A DNA stretch of 52,794 nucleotides from Massilia mucilaginosa (GTDB lineage Bacteria > Pseudomonadota > Gammaproteobacteria > Burkholderiales > Burkholderiaceae_D): contig NZ_WHJH01000048.1 of NCBI RefSeq assembly GCF_011682145.1, forward strand, positions 1 through 52,794. The letters run 5' to 3'. Positions 22,142 to 30,776 of the stretch are shown piece after piece. How positions within the stretch are numbered: position 1 is the first letter of the stretch; each line of letters starts with the position of its first letter. Under the pieces are notes generated by a model that was given only the letters and a program-made list of their open reading frames with translations, was not told where the DNA came from and did not search any database. The position numbers were made by a program, and so were the translations under genes.

Positions 22142-22176
22142 TGATGCAGGAATAAATTTACCCCTTGGAGGATGAC

Positions 22177-23292
22177 ATGATCGTAGGCGTTCCAAAAGAG
22201 ATCAAGAATCACGAATACCGGGTCGGCTTGACGCCGCCGAGCGTGCGCGAATTGAGCTCGCGCGGGCACCAGGTACTGGTTCAGAAAAATGCGGGCGCCG
22301 AGATCGGCTTATCCGACGAGCAGTATGTGGCCGCCGGTGCGAGCATCGTCGACGACGCGACAACCATTTTCGCGCGCGCCGACATGATCGTCAAAGTCAA
22401 GGAGCCGCAGGCGGTTGAATGCGCGATGCTGCGCGACGGCCAGATTCTGTACACCTATCTGCATCTGGCCCCGGATCCGGAGCAAACGGCGGCGCTGGTC
22501 AAATCGGGCGCCGTATGCATCGCGTACGAAACCATTACCGGCGCCGGCGGCGGTTTGCCGCTGCTCGCTCCCATGAGCGAAGTGGCGGGGCGCATGGCGA
22601 TCCAGGCCGGCGCGGCGCATCTGGAAAAATCCAAAGGCGGCATGGGATTGCTGCTCGGCGGCGTGCCCGGCGTTGCGGCCGGCCATGTGGTCATTATCGG
22701 CGCCGGCGTGGTCGGTACCAATGCGCTGCAAATGGCGATTGGCACGGGGGCGCGGGTGACGGTGCTCGATAAGAGCATCGACCGTTTGCGCCAGCTCGAC
22801 CTGGTATTCGGCAACCGCATTTCGACCCAGTATTCGAATGCGCATGCGATCGAAGAAGCGGTGCTGTCGGCCGACCTGGTCATCGGCGGCGTGCTGGTAC
22901 CGGGCGCCGCCGCGCCCAAGCTGGTCACGCGCGCCATGATTGCGAAAATGAAGGCGGGCGCGGTGGTGGTCGATGTGGCGATCGACCAGGGCGGCTGTTT
23001 TGAAACCTCGCATGCGACCACGCACGCCGATCCGACCTATATCGTCGACGGCGTGGTGCATTACTGCGTGGCGAACATGCCGGGCGCGGTGGCGCGCACC
23101 TCGACCTTTGCCTTGAATAACGCGACCATCGGCCACGCCGTGGCGCTGGCCGAAAAGGGCTGGAAAAAAGCCCTGGGCGACGACGTTCATCTGAAAAACG
23201 GCCTGAATGTCTGCAACGGCAAAGTCACTTACGCGGCCATTGCCCAGGCACTCGGGTACGACTACACGCCGGCCGATTCCCTGCTGGCTTGA
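22177..23292 (+). CDS. ald: Alanine dehydrogenase
   Basis: Ald interconverts L-alanine and pyruvate plus ammonia with NAD+. The start at 22177 lies after GGAGG (22167-22171) and gives the typical 371 residues, beginning [20 protein letters not shown]. Lys75 (VKVKEP) and His96 (YLHLAPD) are in the family's substrate-binding positions; the Rossmann domain has [19 protein letters not shown]. It follows putA by 35 bases and is probably cotranscribed. Its 3' end overlaps the convergent nucleosidase gene by 31 bases. Confidence 0.96.
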   Translation: MIVGVPKEIKNHEYRVGLTPPSVRELSSRGHQVLVQKNAGAEIGLSDEQYVAAGASIVDDATTIFARADMIVKVKEPQAVECAMLRDGQILYTYLHLAPDPEQTAALVKSGAVCIAYETITGAGGGLPLLAPMSEVAGRMAIQAGAAHLEKSKGGMGLLLGGVPGVAAGHVVIIGAGVVGTNALQMAIGTGARVTVLDKSIDRLRQLDLVFGNRISTQYSNAHAIEEAVLSADLVIGGVLVPGAAAPKLVTRAMIAKMKAGAVVVDVAIDQGGCFETSHATTHADPTYIVDGVVHYCVANMPGAVARTSTFALNNATIGHAVALAEKGWKKALGDDVHLKNGLNVCNGKVTYAAIAQALGYDYTPADSLLA

Positions 23293-24074
23293 ACCCGGCC
23301 GCGTTTCAGCTCGGCGCAGAAACGCGTGACGATATGAAAAGCATAACGGGAGGCGACTGATTTCACGAAACGCATGAAATCGGTCGCCGCCTCTTCATTC
23401 GCGTTATCCGAAATCGTCCGGATCACCGCAAACGGAATGCCCAGCTCGAAACACACCTGGGCCACTGCCGCTCCTTCCATTTCCACCGCCAGCAAACCAG
23501 GCAGCGCACCGTTCAGCTGCGCCAGGTGCGCGCGTTTGCTGATGAACTGATCGCCGCTGGCGATCAGCCCGCGATGCACCCGTGGCCGTTCCAGGCCGAA
23601 TTCGGCGCGTTCCGCCTCGTCGATCACCGTTTCAAAATCCCTGTCCAGGAAATCGAGGGCCGCACTGGCGGCGCGCTGGCTCATCTGCAAGTCGGACTGG
23701 AAGTGCGACAAACCGGTCAGCGGCACCTCGAAGCGGGGAAACAGGGGACTGGCATCGATGTCGTACTGGACCAGCGATTCGGCCACCACGATGTCGCCCA
23801 CCTTCACGCCCGCATCGCCGGCGCCGGCAACGCCGGTGAACAGGATGTGGGTAACTCCGTACTTTTCCACAAGCGTTGTCGCGGTCATGGCGGCGGCAAC
23901 CTTGCCAATCCGCGACAGGACGCACACAGCGTCGATGCCGGCGACTTGTCCTGATGCGTAGGTGCGCATGCCATGGATGAGCGTGGCGGGGCCTTGCATG
24001 CCTTCCACGAGCCCTTCCTGTTCTTCGTGCAAGGCGCTAATGATGCCTAAACGTATATTTTTTCCTGAATTCAT
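23262..24074 (-). CDS. mtnN: 5'-methylthioadenosine/S-adenosylhomocysteine nucleosidase
   Basis: The protein cleaves adenine from methylthioadenosine and S-adenosylhomocysteine. From ATG 24074 it has 270 residues: NIRLGIISALHEEQEGLVEG, a nucleoside-phosphorylase-fold core with FTGVAGAGDAGVKVGDIVV, then AVEMEGAAVAQVCFELGIPF and RTISDNAN with the catalytic Asp. It is longer than the 232-residue E. coli enzyme, with an insertion around ERAEFGLERPRVHRG. Longer in-frame starts exist at 24107 and 24155 without better signals. It is convergent with ald. Confidence 0.9.
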   Translation of the reverse strand: MNSGKNIRLGIISALHEEQEGLVEGMQGPATLIHGMRTYASGQVAGIDAVCVLSRIGKVAAAMTATTLVEKYGVTHILFTGVAGAGDAGVKVGDIVVAESLVQYDIDASPLFPRFEVPLTGLSHFQSDLQMSQRAASAALDFLDRDFETVIDEAERAEFGLERPRVHRGLIASGDQFISKRAHLAQLNGALPGLLAVEMEGAAVAQVCFELGIPFAVIRTISDNANEEAATDFMRFVKSVASRYAFHIVTRFCAELKRGRVQASRESAGV

Positions 24075-24421
24075 GCTTTGTAGAACCTTTTTTTGGTGAA
24101 CGTGCATGTGGGTAAGTCCGGAGTTTTCCACAAGGATAAACCGTTCTGCGTGCACTGCAAGCTTCGCAAGGCGCGCAGGAGGCCGCCAGCGTCGATTTCT
24201 GCAGACAGTCCCGGCTTGCGGTCCACTGGCGCGCTCGTGGCCGTGGCGGTGCCTCCAGGGGCTTCCCAGTGCATTGGCGGTTCCGGGTTTTTGCCTGGAT
24301 CAACTTGTAAACGCTTGTTTTTCCGGGTTTTTGGCTTTTGGAGGATGTTGCTGTGGATGACTTCGAGGTTATGCACTGCTTTGCCGGGGTTTAGGGTTTT
24401 ATATAAGTAGTATGTATACAA

Positions 24422-24461
24422 ATTTAGTAGTGATAGTAAACGGCCGTTTTTGTGTGGATAA
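24422..24461. repeat. Unwinding-like module 1: TAG repeats plus DnaA box
   Basis: ATTTAGTAGT (24422-24431) is followed by further TAG-like triplets to 24439, then CGTTTTTG and a perfect DnaA box (TGTGGATAA, 24453-24461). The DnaA-trio of other bacteria has this orientation: AT-rich DNA, TAG triplets, a spacer, then the box. It shares its ends with module 2. Confidence 0.55.
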
Positions 24462-24822
24462 GTCCGCTTTTATCAACAGGATCAAGCGTTTACGCGTCGA
24501 AAAAGTCGCTGGAAAACGCCTGTACTTTCAAAGGATGACTGTTGGACAAAAATTTGCCTGTGTACAAAGTCGACGGTTTTGCACATCTCATCCTGTGGAT
24601 ATCCATCGACTTATCCACATGTCCTGCCTTTCAGAGAAGCCGTTCGCGGCATTTTTTTCGTCTTCAACAAAGTGACTCGCACGTTTTTGTGGCCGATTCT
24701 TTTTTTTGGGAAACCTTGAGTTTTTGTTCAGCAAAGAAAATTTTTTTGGCTTTTTGGCCTTTGGCGTTGTTGACTTCGTTTTTCAAAGGTCTTGATGGTT
24801 TACCTAAAAAGGTTAAATATAG

Positions 24823-24864
24823 ATTTAGTAGTAGTTGTTAACAGGTGCGTTTTTCTGTGGATAA
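24823..24864. repeat. Unwinding-like module 2: TAG repeats plus DnaA box
   Basis: ATTTAGTAGT (24823-24832) forms part of TAGTAGTAG (24826-24834); a 21-base spacer ending CGTTTTTC leads to a perfect DnaA box (24856-24864). The arrangement copies module 1 about 403 bases away. AT-rich DNA lies immediately before it. Confidence 0.55.
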
Positions 24865-25049
24865 TGGCAAAAATGCGCTAGAAATCATGAGCTTGCGAGA
24901 GGTATAAGTCGGTGATCAGCTCTGTATCCGGCTGGTACCAATCTGGGACAAATTTTGGCCTGTGAATAAAGTCGCGTTTATCCACAAACGGTGCCTGTGG
25001 ATATCAATAGGCTTATCCACAGGTCGTTTCGAACCTTGACGGAGGTGGT

Positions 25050-26087
25050 ATGGATCTGCACGCGTTGTTTAAGTTTCCAATTTTGCAAGGACCGATGGCC
25101 GGCGGTGCCAGCCGGGCCGAGTTGGTGGCCGCTGTATCGAATGCCGGCGGCCTCGGTTGCATGGCCGGATCGTTGTTGTCGCCCGCAGCGCTGCGCGACG
25201 AGGCCGGCCGGATCAGGTCGATGACCGATCAGCCCTTCCTGATAAATTTTTTTGTGCTCCAGACACCGTCGCCGACGCTGGACGAGGTCGGTGCCGCCGT
25301 TGAACTGCTGCGCCCGGTCTGGGAAAGCCTCGGCTGGGACAACTTGCCGGTGCCGAAACAGTGGTGCCAGGACTTCGATGCCCAGTTCGAGACCTTGATC
25401 GAACTGCGTCCGGCGGCTGCCAGTTTTACTTTCGGCATCCTGACCCCCATCCAGGTCGAGCGTTTGCACGATGCCGGCATCCATGTCATCGGCACGGTCA
25501 CCACGATCGATGAAGCGCTGGCCTGGGAAAATGTGGGCGCCGATGCCGTGATCGCATCGGGAATCGAGTCCGGCGGCCATCGCGGCACCTTTCTTGGACC
25601 GCAAGAGGACGCCACCCTGGGCGGAAAGGAACTCTGGCCCCAGGTGGCCGCAGCCGTCAAGATTCCTGTCATTGCCGCCGGCGGCATCATGACCGGGGTC
25701 GACATTACCGAAGCGCTGGCGCTGGGTGCCCAGGCCGTGCAAATGGGCAGCGCCTTCATCGTGACCGACGAGTCCGGCATTCATCCGGCCTACAAACAGC
25801 GGCTGATCGAAGCGCGCGACACGCCGACCCGCCTGACGCGCGCCTTCAGCGGCCGTTACGCGCGCGGCCTGGAAAACACCTTCATGCGCAAGATGGAAAG
25901 TGTTGAGAAGCAAGTTCCAGCGTATCCTGTCCAAAACGCACTGACCACGGGCATCCGCGCAGCTGCTGCCGAACGGGGCGACACCGAACTGATGTCGCTC
26001 TGGGCGGGCGCCGACATCCGCCGGGCGCGGCCGATGCCGGTCGCCAAACTGATGCAAATGCTGGTGGCCGAGATGCGTACTATCTAA
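25050..26087 (+). CDS. Nitronate monooxygenase
   Basis: The 345-residue FMN enzyme belongs to the 2-nitropropane dioxygenase family, which oxidises alkyl nitronates such as propionate-3-nitronate to non-toxic products. The TIM-barrel protein begins FKFPILQGPMAGGASRAELV, carries the catalytic His in GIESGGHRGTF (around 175), and has phosphate-binding loops AAGGIMTG and ALGAQAVQMGSAFI. It starts 28 bases after the last DnaA box and precedes a GMC oxidoreductase by 34 bases, probably in one operon. Confidence 0.92.
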   Translation: MDLHALFKFPILQGPMAGGASRAELVAAVSNAGGLGCMAGSLLSPAALRDEAGRIRSMTDQPFLINFFVLQTPSPTLDEVGAAVELLRPVWESLGWDNLPVPKQWCQDFDAQFETLIELRPAAASFTFGILTPIQVERLHDAGIHVIGTVTTIDEALAWENVGADAVIASGIESGGHRGTFLGPQEDATLGGKELWPQVAAAVKIPVIAAGGIMTGVDITEALALGAQAVQMGSAFIVTDESGIHPAYKQRLIEARDTPTRLTRAFSGRYARGLENTFMRKMESVEKQVPAYPVQNALTTGIRAAAAERGDTELMSLWAGADIRRARPMPVAKLMQMLVAEMRTI

Positions 26088-26121
26088 ATATAACCAGAAG
26101 AACAGAGACGAGGAGCTGCAT

Positions 26122-27756
26122 TTGGAATCGGCAGGAGAATACGACTACATCATCATCGGCGGCGGCACCGCCGGCTGCGTACTGGCCAACCGCCTGACCC
26201 GGCGCCGCGACATCAACGTGCTGCTGATCGAAGCGGGCGGACGCGACGACTATGTCTGGATTCACATTCCGGTCGGCTATTTGCACTGCATCGGCAATCC
26301 GCGCACCGACTGGCTGTATAAAACCGAAGCGGATGCCGGCCTGAACGGCCGCTCGCTGATTTATCCGCGCGGCAAAGTGCTCGGTGGCAGCTCCTCGATC
26401 AATGGCATGATCTACATGCGCGGACAGTCGCAGGATTACGAGCGCTGGGCCGAACTGACCGGCGACGCTGGCTGGGCCTGGGACAAGGTATTGCCACTTT
26501 TCAAAAAGAGCGAGGATTACCACGGCGGCGCCAGCGAACTGCACGGCAGCGGCGGCGAGTGGCGCGTCGAGAAGCAGCGCCTCTCCTGGGAATTGCTCGA
26601 TGCATTCCGCGATGCCGCCGAACAGACCGGCATCCGCAAAATTGACGATTTCAACGGCGGCGACAATGACGGTTGCAACTATTTCGACGTCAACCAGAAG
26701 CGCGGCATTCGCTGGAACACCGCCAAAGCCTTCCTCAAGCCGGCCGCCAAACGTCCCAACCTGACCATCATGACCGGTTGTCACGTGGAACGTTTGATCA
26801 TCGAAAACACAGAACACGGCAAAGTCTGCCGCGGCGTTCAATTTTCCGGCGGCGGCACGGCTTTTAGCGCCACCGCCGTGCTCGAGACCGTGCTGACCGC
26901 CGGCGCGGTCGGCTCACCGCAGATTTTGCAACTGTCCGGGATCGGCCCGGCGGCGGTGCTGCGCGACGCCGGCGTGACGGTGCAGGTCGACTCTCCCGGG
27001 GTTGGGGGTAACTTGCAGGATCATTTGCAGCTGCGCATGATCTACAAAGTCAGCAATGCGCGCACCTTGAACACCACGGCGGCCAGCTGGTTCGGCAAGA
27101 TGAAAATCGGCATCGAATACGCGATGTTCCAGAGCGGGCCGATGTCGATGGCGCCATCGCAACTGGGCGCGTTCGCCCGCTCCGATCCGGGCCAGGCCAC
27201 GCCGGATTTGCAGTATCACGTGCAGCCTTTGTCGCTGGAGAAATTCGGCGACCCTTTGCACCCGTTTCCGGCGTTCACGGCGAGCGTGTGCAACCTGCGG
27301 CCCACCTCGCGCGGGCATGTGCGCATTGCGTCCGCCGATTCCTACGCCGCGCCGAAAATCACGCCGAATTACCTGAGCACGGAGCAAGACCGCAAAACCG
27401 CGGCGGCGGCCTTGAGCCTGACGCGCAAGATCGTGGCCGCGCCAGCCCTGGCGCGCTATGCGCCGCAGGAATTCACACCGGGCATGTCGTTCCAGACGGA
27501 AGAAGAACTGGCCGCCGCCGCCGGCCAGATCGGCACCACGATTTTCCACCCGGTCGGCACTTGCAAGATGGGCCGGGCAGGGGACCCGCTGGCCGTGGTC
27601 GATAGTGAACTGCGCGTGAACGGCGTGCAAAAACTGCGCGTGGTCGATGCCTCGGTAATGCCGTTAATCACCTCCGGCAATACCAACAGTCCGACCATCA
27701 TGATCGCGGAACGGGCGTCCGAGCTGATTGCGCAGGCGGCCAAGCGGGCGTCTTAG
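26122..27756 (+). CDS. GMC-family FAD oxidoreductase (choline/alcohol dehydrogenase type)
   Basis: The start is TTG at 26122, preceded by GAGGAGC. The 544-residue protein has the FAD-binding N-terminus YDYIIIGGGTAGCVLANRLT, the GMC signature around YPRGKVLGGSSSINGMIYMR, a second signature near GSPQILQLSGIGPA, and the active-site His in FHPVGTCKMG followed by NTNSPTIMIAERASELI. It oxidises an alcohol to aldehyde using FAD; the substrate is not evident. Membership of the nitronate monooxygenase operon is likely from the short spacing. Confidence 0.93.
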   Translation: MESAGEYDYIIIGGGTAGCVLANRLTRRRDINVLLIEAGGRDDYVWIHIPVGYLHCIGNPRTDWLYKTEADAGLNGRSLIYPRGKVLGGSSSINGMIYMRGQSQDYERWAELTGDAGWAWDKVLPLFKKSEDYHGGASELHGSGGEWRVEKQRLSWELLDAFRDAAEQTGIRKIDDFNGGDNDGCNYFDVNQKRGIRWNTAKAFLKPAAKRPNLTIMTGCHVERLIIENTEHGKVCRGVQFSGGGTAFSATAVLETVLTAGAVGSPQILQLSGIGPAAVLRDAGVTVQVDSPGVGGNLQDHLQLRMIYKVSNARTLNTTAASWFGKMKIGIEYAMFQSGPMSMAPSQLGAFARSDPGQATPDLQYHVQPLSLEKFGDPLHPFPAFTASVCNLRPTSRGHVRIASADSYAAPKITPNYLSTEQDRKTAAAALSLTRKIVAAPALARYAPQEFTPGMSFQTEEELAAAAGQIGTTIFHPVGTCKMGRAGDPLAVVDSELRVNGVQKLRVVDASVMPLITSGNTNSPTIMIAERASELIAQAAKRAS

Positions 27757-27842
27757 CCAGACCTCAAAACTGCCGCAAAGTTGCACTTCCATGTCGCTTG
27801 CCTGATAGGCATCAGGGCTGGCAGCATGGTAGTTATACTGTA

Positions 27843-27871
27843 TTGTGAGCAAAATCCAATCTGTGTATAGT
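27843..27871 (+). promoter_or_regulatory. Sigma-70 promoter of the liv operon
   Basis: TTGTGA (27843-27848) and TATAGT (27866-27871) are 17 bases apart, close to consensus at both boxes. The transcript would start near 27878, about 40 bases before the livG ATG, which has CCGGAGACACA in front of it. Confidence 0.7.
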
Positions 27872-27918
27872 CGAACAAAAAAGTTTTCAAAGCGGTATGA
27901 AAATAAACCGGAGACACA

Positions 27919-28689
27919 ATGACAGATGTCATATTGGAAACAAGAGCCCTGACCAAAGAGTTCAAGGGCTTTACCGCAGTCAATGATGTTAACCTTGCCG
28001 TCCAGCGTGGACACATCCACGCGCTGATCGGTCCCAACGGCGCCGGCAAGACCACCTGTTTCAATCTGCTGACCAAATTCCTGGTGCCCACCTCGGGCAA
28101 GATTTTGTTCAACGGAAAAGATATCACCGATGCGCGCCCGGCGCAGATCGCCCGCATGGGCATCATCCGCTCATTCCAGATTTCGGCCGTGTTTCCGCAC
28201 CTGACAGTGCTGCAGAATGTGCGGATCGGCCTGCAGCGCGAGCTGGGGACCTCCTTTCATTTCTGGCGCAGCGAAAAGTCGCTCTCGAGCCTGGACGACC
28301 GCGCCATGGAATTGCTGGCCGAGGTCGACCTGACCGAGTTCGCCGATACCGTGACGGTCGACATGCCCTACGGCCGCAAGCGCGCGCTCGAAATCGCCAC
28401 CACCCTGGCCATGAAGCCCGAGCTGATGCTGCTCGACGAGCCGACCCAGGGCATGGGCCACGAAGATGTGCACCGGGTCACCGAGCTGATCAAAAAAGTC
28501 TCGGCCGGCCGCACCATCCTGATGGTGGAACACAATATGAATGTGGTATCCGGCATCTGCGACAAGATTACCGTCTTGCAGCGCGGCGCCTTGCTGGCCG
28601 AGGGCAGTTACGCCGAAGTCTCGACCAATGCGCAGGTGATGGAAGCCTATATGGGCACCACCAGCGCCGAGCTCGAAGGAGCGCATTGA
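27919..28689 (+). CDS. livG: Branched-chain amino acid-type ABC transporter ATPase LivG
   Basis: The 256-residue ATPase has Walker A GPNGAGKTT (near 39), Walker B LMLLDEPTQG and H-loop VEHNMNV. Its signature region reads MPYGRKRALEIA rather than canonical LSGGQ; I recall that variant from many betaproteobacterial LivG-like proteins. It pairs with LivF to energise LivHM. It is the first gene of a five-gene operon; the stop overlaps the livF ATG by one base. The true substrate (branched-chain or other amino acid, amide or aromatic acid) is undetermined. Confidence 0.93.
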   Translation: MTDVILETRALTKEFKGFTAVNDVNLAVQRGHIHALIGPNGAGKTTCFNLLTKFLVPTSGKILFNGKDITDARPAQIARMGIIRSFQISAVFPHLTVLQNVRIGLQRELGTSFHFWRSEKSLSSLDDRAMELLAEVDLTEFADTVTVDMPYGRKRALEIATTLAMKPELMLLDEPTQGMGHEDVHRVTELIKKVSAGRTILMVEHNMNVVSGICDKITVLQRGALLAEGSYAEVSTNAQVMEAYMGTTSAELEGAH

Positions 28690-29396
28690 TGACCGCCGCG
28701 CTCGAAATTTCGCATCTGCAAGCCTGGTACGGCGAATCGCACATTCTCCACAACGTCAATTTGCGGGTCGAGAAGGGCGAAGTCGTGACCCTGCTGGGCC
28801 GCAACGGCGCCGGCCGCACCACGACATTGCGCGCCATCATGGGCCTGACCGGAGCGCGCACCGGCTCGATCAAGGTCAACGGAGTCGAGTCGATCGGCAT
28901 GCCGACGCACAAGATCGCCCACCTGGGCATCGGCTATTGCCCGGAAGAGCGGGGCATCTTTTCGTCGCTCTCGACCGAAGAAAACCTGATGCTGCCGCCG
29001 CAGCTCGCCGGTGGCGATGCCGGCATGTCGGTGGCCGAGATCTACGAGATGTTCCCGAATTTGCTGGAACGAAAAAACAGCCAGGGCACGCGCCTGTCCG
29101 GCGGCGAGCAGCAGATGCTGGCGGTGGCGCGCATCTTGCGCACCGGCGCGCGCCTCTTGCTGCTCGATGAAATTTCCGAAGGCCTGGCGCCGGTGATCGT
29201 GCAAGGTCTGGCGCGCATGATTACCACGCTCAAGGCCAAGGGCTACACCATCGTCATGGTGGAACAGAATTTCCGCTTCGCCGCACCGTTGGCGGACCGG
29301 TTTTACGTGGTGGAGCACGGTCAGATCGTGGAAACCTTTGCTTCGTCGGAACTGAGCGCCAAGATGCCGATTCTGACGGAACTGCTGGGCGTATAG
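28689..29396 (+). CDS. livF: Branched-chain amino acid-type ABC transporter ATPase LivF
   Basis: The start is ATG 28689, overlapping the livG TGA, with GAAGGAG upstream; 235 residues. Walker A reads GRNGAGRTT: the normally invariant lysine is Arg43. Signature LSGGEQQMLAVARIL and Walker B LLLLDEISEGLAP are good and the H-loop position is VEQNF, as in other LivF proteins. Arg in place of Walker A Lys normally weakens ATP hydrolysis, although similar LivF sequences may exist in related bacteria. Confidence 0.92.
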   Translation: MTAALEISHLQAWYGESHILHNVNLRVEKGEVVTLLGRNGAGRTTTLRAIMGLTGARTGSIKVNGVESIGMPTHKIAHLGIGYCPEERGIFSSLSTEENLMLPPQLAGGDAGMSVAEIYEMFPNLLERKNSQGTRLSGGEQQMLAVARILRTGARLLLLDEISEGLAPVIVQGLARMITTLKAKGYTIVMVEQNFRFAAPLADRFYVVEHGQIVETFASSELSAKMPILTELLGV

Positions 29397-29450
29397 CAGG
29401 ATAGCGACAGCCCAAAGCAAGACCATACCAATACCCTAAATGGAGACAAT

Positions 29451-30656
29451 ATGAAACGTAACATCATTGCTTTAGCAGCCAGCGTCGCATGCCTCGGGTT
29501 CGCCTTGCCGGCGCACGCGCAGATATCGAACGACACCATCAAGATCGGCATGCTGACCGACGTGTCCGGCGTGTATGCCGACGTCGATGGCGCCGGCGGC
29601 GCGGAAGCGGTCAAGATGGCGATCGCCGACCTGGGCGGCAACATCAACGGCAAGAAAATCGAATTCGTTTTCGCCGACCACCAGAACAAGGCCGACATCG
29701 CCGCCAGCAAGGCGCGCGAATGGTTCGACCAGCAGGGTGTCGACATGCTGATCGGCGGCACCAATTCGGGCGCCAACCTGGCCATGGCCAAGATTGCGGC
29801 CGAGAAGAAAAAAGTCTTCATCTCGATCGGCGCCGGCACGGCCCGCCTGACCAATGAAGAATGCTCGCCGTTCACCGTGCATTACGCCTACGACACGGTG
29901 GCCCTGGCACGTGGAACGGGCGGCGCGATTGTGAAGCAGGGCGGCAAGTCCTGGTATTTCCTGACCGCCGATTACGCCTTCGGCCAATCGCTCGAAAAAG
30001 ACACGACCGACGTGGTCAAGGCCGCTGGCGGCACGGTGGCGGGCACCTCCAAGCATCCGCTGTCGGCCTCGGATTTTTCGTCCTTTCTGCTGAAGGCGCA
30101 AGGCTCGAAGGCGCAGATTCTGGGTCTGGCCAATGCCGGCGGCGACATGATCAACGCGGTCAAGGCGGCCAACGAGTTTGGTGTCGGCAAGTCGATGAAG
30201 CTGGCCGGTTTGCTGGTGTTCATCAACGATATTCACACCCTGGGCTTGAACATGACCCAGGGCATGTATCTGACCGATGGCTGGTACTGGGATCAAAGCC
30301 CGGAAAGCCGGGCCTGGTCGAAGCGCTATTTCGCCAAGATGAAGAAATCGCCGTCCATGCTGCAGGCCGCCGATTACTCGGCCGCGACGACCTACCTGAA
30401 CACGGTCAAGGCGCTCGGGACCGACGACAGCGAGAAGGTCATGGCGCAGTTGAAGAAGACCAAGATCAACGACATGTTCACCAAGGGCGGCGAAATTCGT
30501 CCGGACGGCCGCATGGTGCACGACATGTATCTGATGGAAGTGAAGAAGCAGGCGGAATCGAAGTATCCGTGGGATTACTACAAGGTCGTCGCGACCATTC
30601 CTGGCGCGCAGGCGTATACGACCAAGGCGGAGACCAAGTGCGCGTTGTGGAAGTAA
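29451..30656 (+). CDS. livJ: Periplasmic substrate-binding protein of the Liv-type transporter
   Basis: The 401-residue protein has a signal peptide (MKRNIIALAASVACLGFALP, cleavage after AHA) and the type-1 periplasmic-binding fold: ISNDTIKIGMLTDVSGVYAD, GGTNSGANLAMAKIAAEKKK and a ligand-binding hinge region. It captures the substrate and delivers it to LivHM. It sits between livF and livH in the operon; a REP-like palindrome follows it. Confidence 0.93.
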   Translation: MKRNIIALAASVACLGFALPAHAQISNDTIKIGMLTDVSGVYADVDGAGGAEAVKMAIADLGGNINGKKIEFVFADHQNKADIAASKAREWFDQQGVDMLIGGTNSGANLAMAKIAAEKKKVFISIGAGTARLTNEECSPFTVHYAYDTVALARGTGGAIVKQGGKSWYFLTADYAFGQSLEKDTTDVVKAAGGTVAGTSKHPLSASDFSSFLLKAQGSKAQILGLANAGGDMINAVKAANEFGVGKSMKLAGLLVFINDIHTLGLNMTQGMYLTDGWYWDQSPESRAWSKRYFAKMKKSPSMLQAADYSAATTYLNTVKALGTDDSEKVMAQLKKTKINDMFTKGGEIRPDGRMVHDMYLMEVKKQAESKYPWDYYKVVATIPGAQAYTTKAETKCALWK

Positions 30657-30713
30657 GTTGAGCGGGTTTTCGCTCGGTCGCTAAGCCATTAGCGCCGTTG
30701 TTCCCACCAGCCT

Positions 30714-30741
30714 CGTCGTTCCCGCCTGCGCGGGAACGACG
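30714..30741. repeat. REP-like palindrome between livJ and livH
   Basis: CGTCGTTCCCGC (30714-30725), loop CTGC, then the exact inverted copy (30730-30741). The same CGTCGTTCCCGC sequence recurs near the window end (about 52684-52695), so it may be a dispersed REP-type element. In the operon it could stabilise the upstream mRNA and raise binding-protein output. Confidence 0.65.
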
Positions 30742-30776
30742 GATCGTCCCCAGTCCCTTTTATGAACTGAGATGCC

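Larger units (their letters stand above)
24107..25021. other. Candidate replication origin (oriC): DnaA-box cluster with AT-rich unwinding regions
   Basis: This gene-free stretch contains six perfect DnaA boxes (TTATNCACA): plus strand at 24611, 24978 and 25013, minus strand at 24453-24461, 24856-24864 and 24961-24969. Seven one-mismatch boxes occur at 24107, 24124, 24352, 24369, 24470, 24594 and 24996. AT-rich tracts (24381-24440 and 24641-24840) contain TAG repeats like the DnaA-trio. Nearby parAB, parS, mnmG, rsmG, glmU and glmS are typical origin-proximal genes. dnaA itself is not in the window. The alternative is a DnaA titration locus. Confidence 0.75.

Noticed and set aside
26777-26792. 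CACGTG with partial parS flanks in the GMC oxidoreductase gene; similar partial matches near 29903, 32095 and 36982
   Set aside because: Several mismatches outside the CACGTG core; expected by chance in GC-rich coding DNA.
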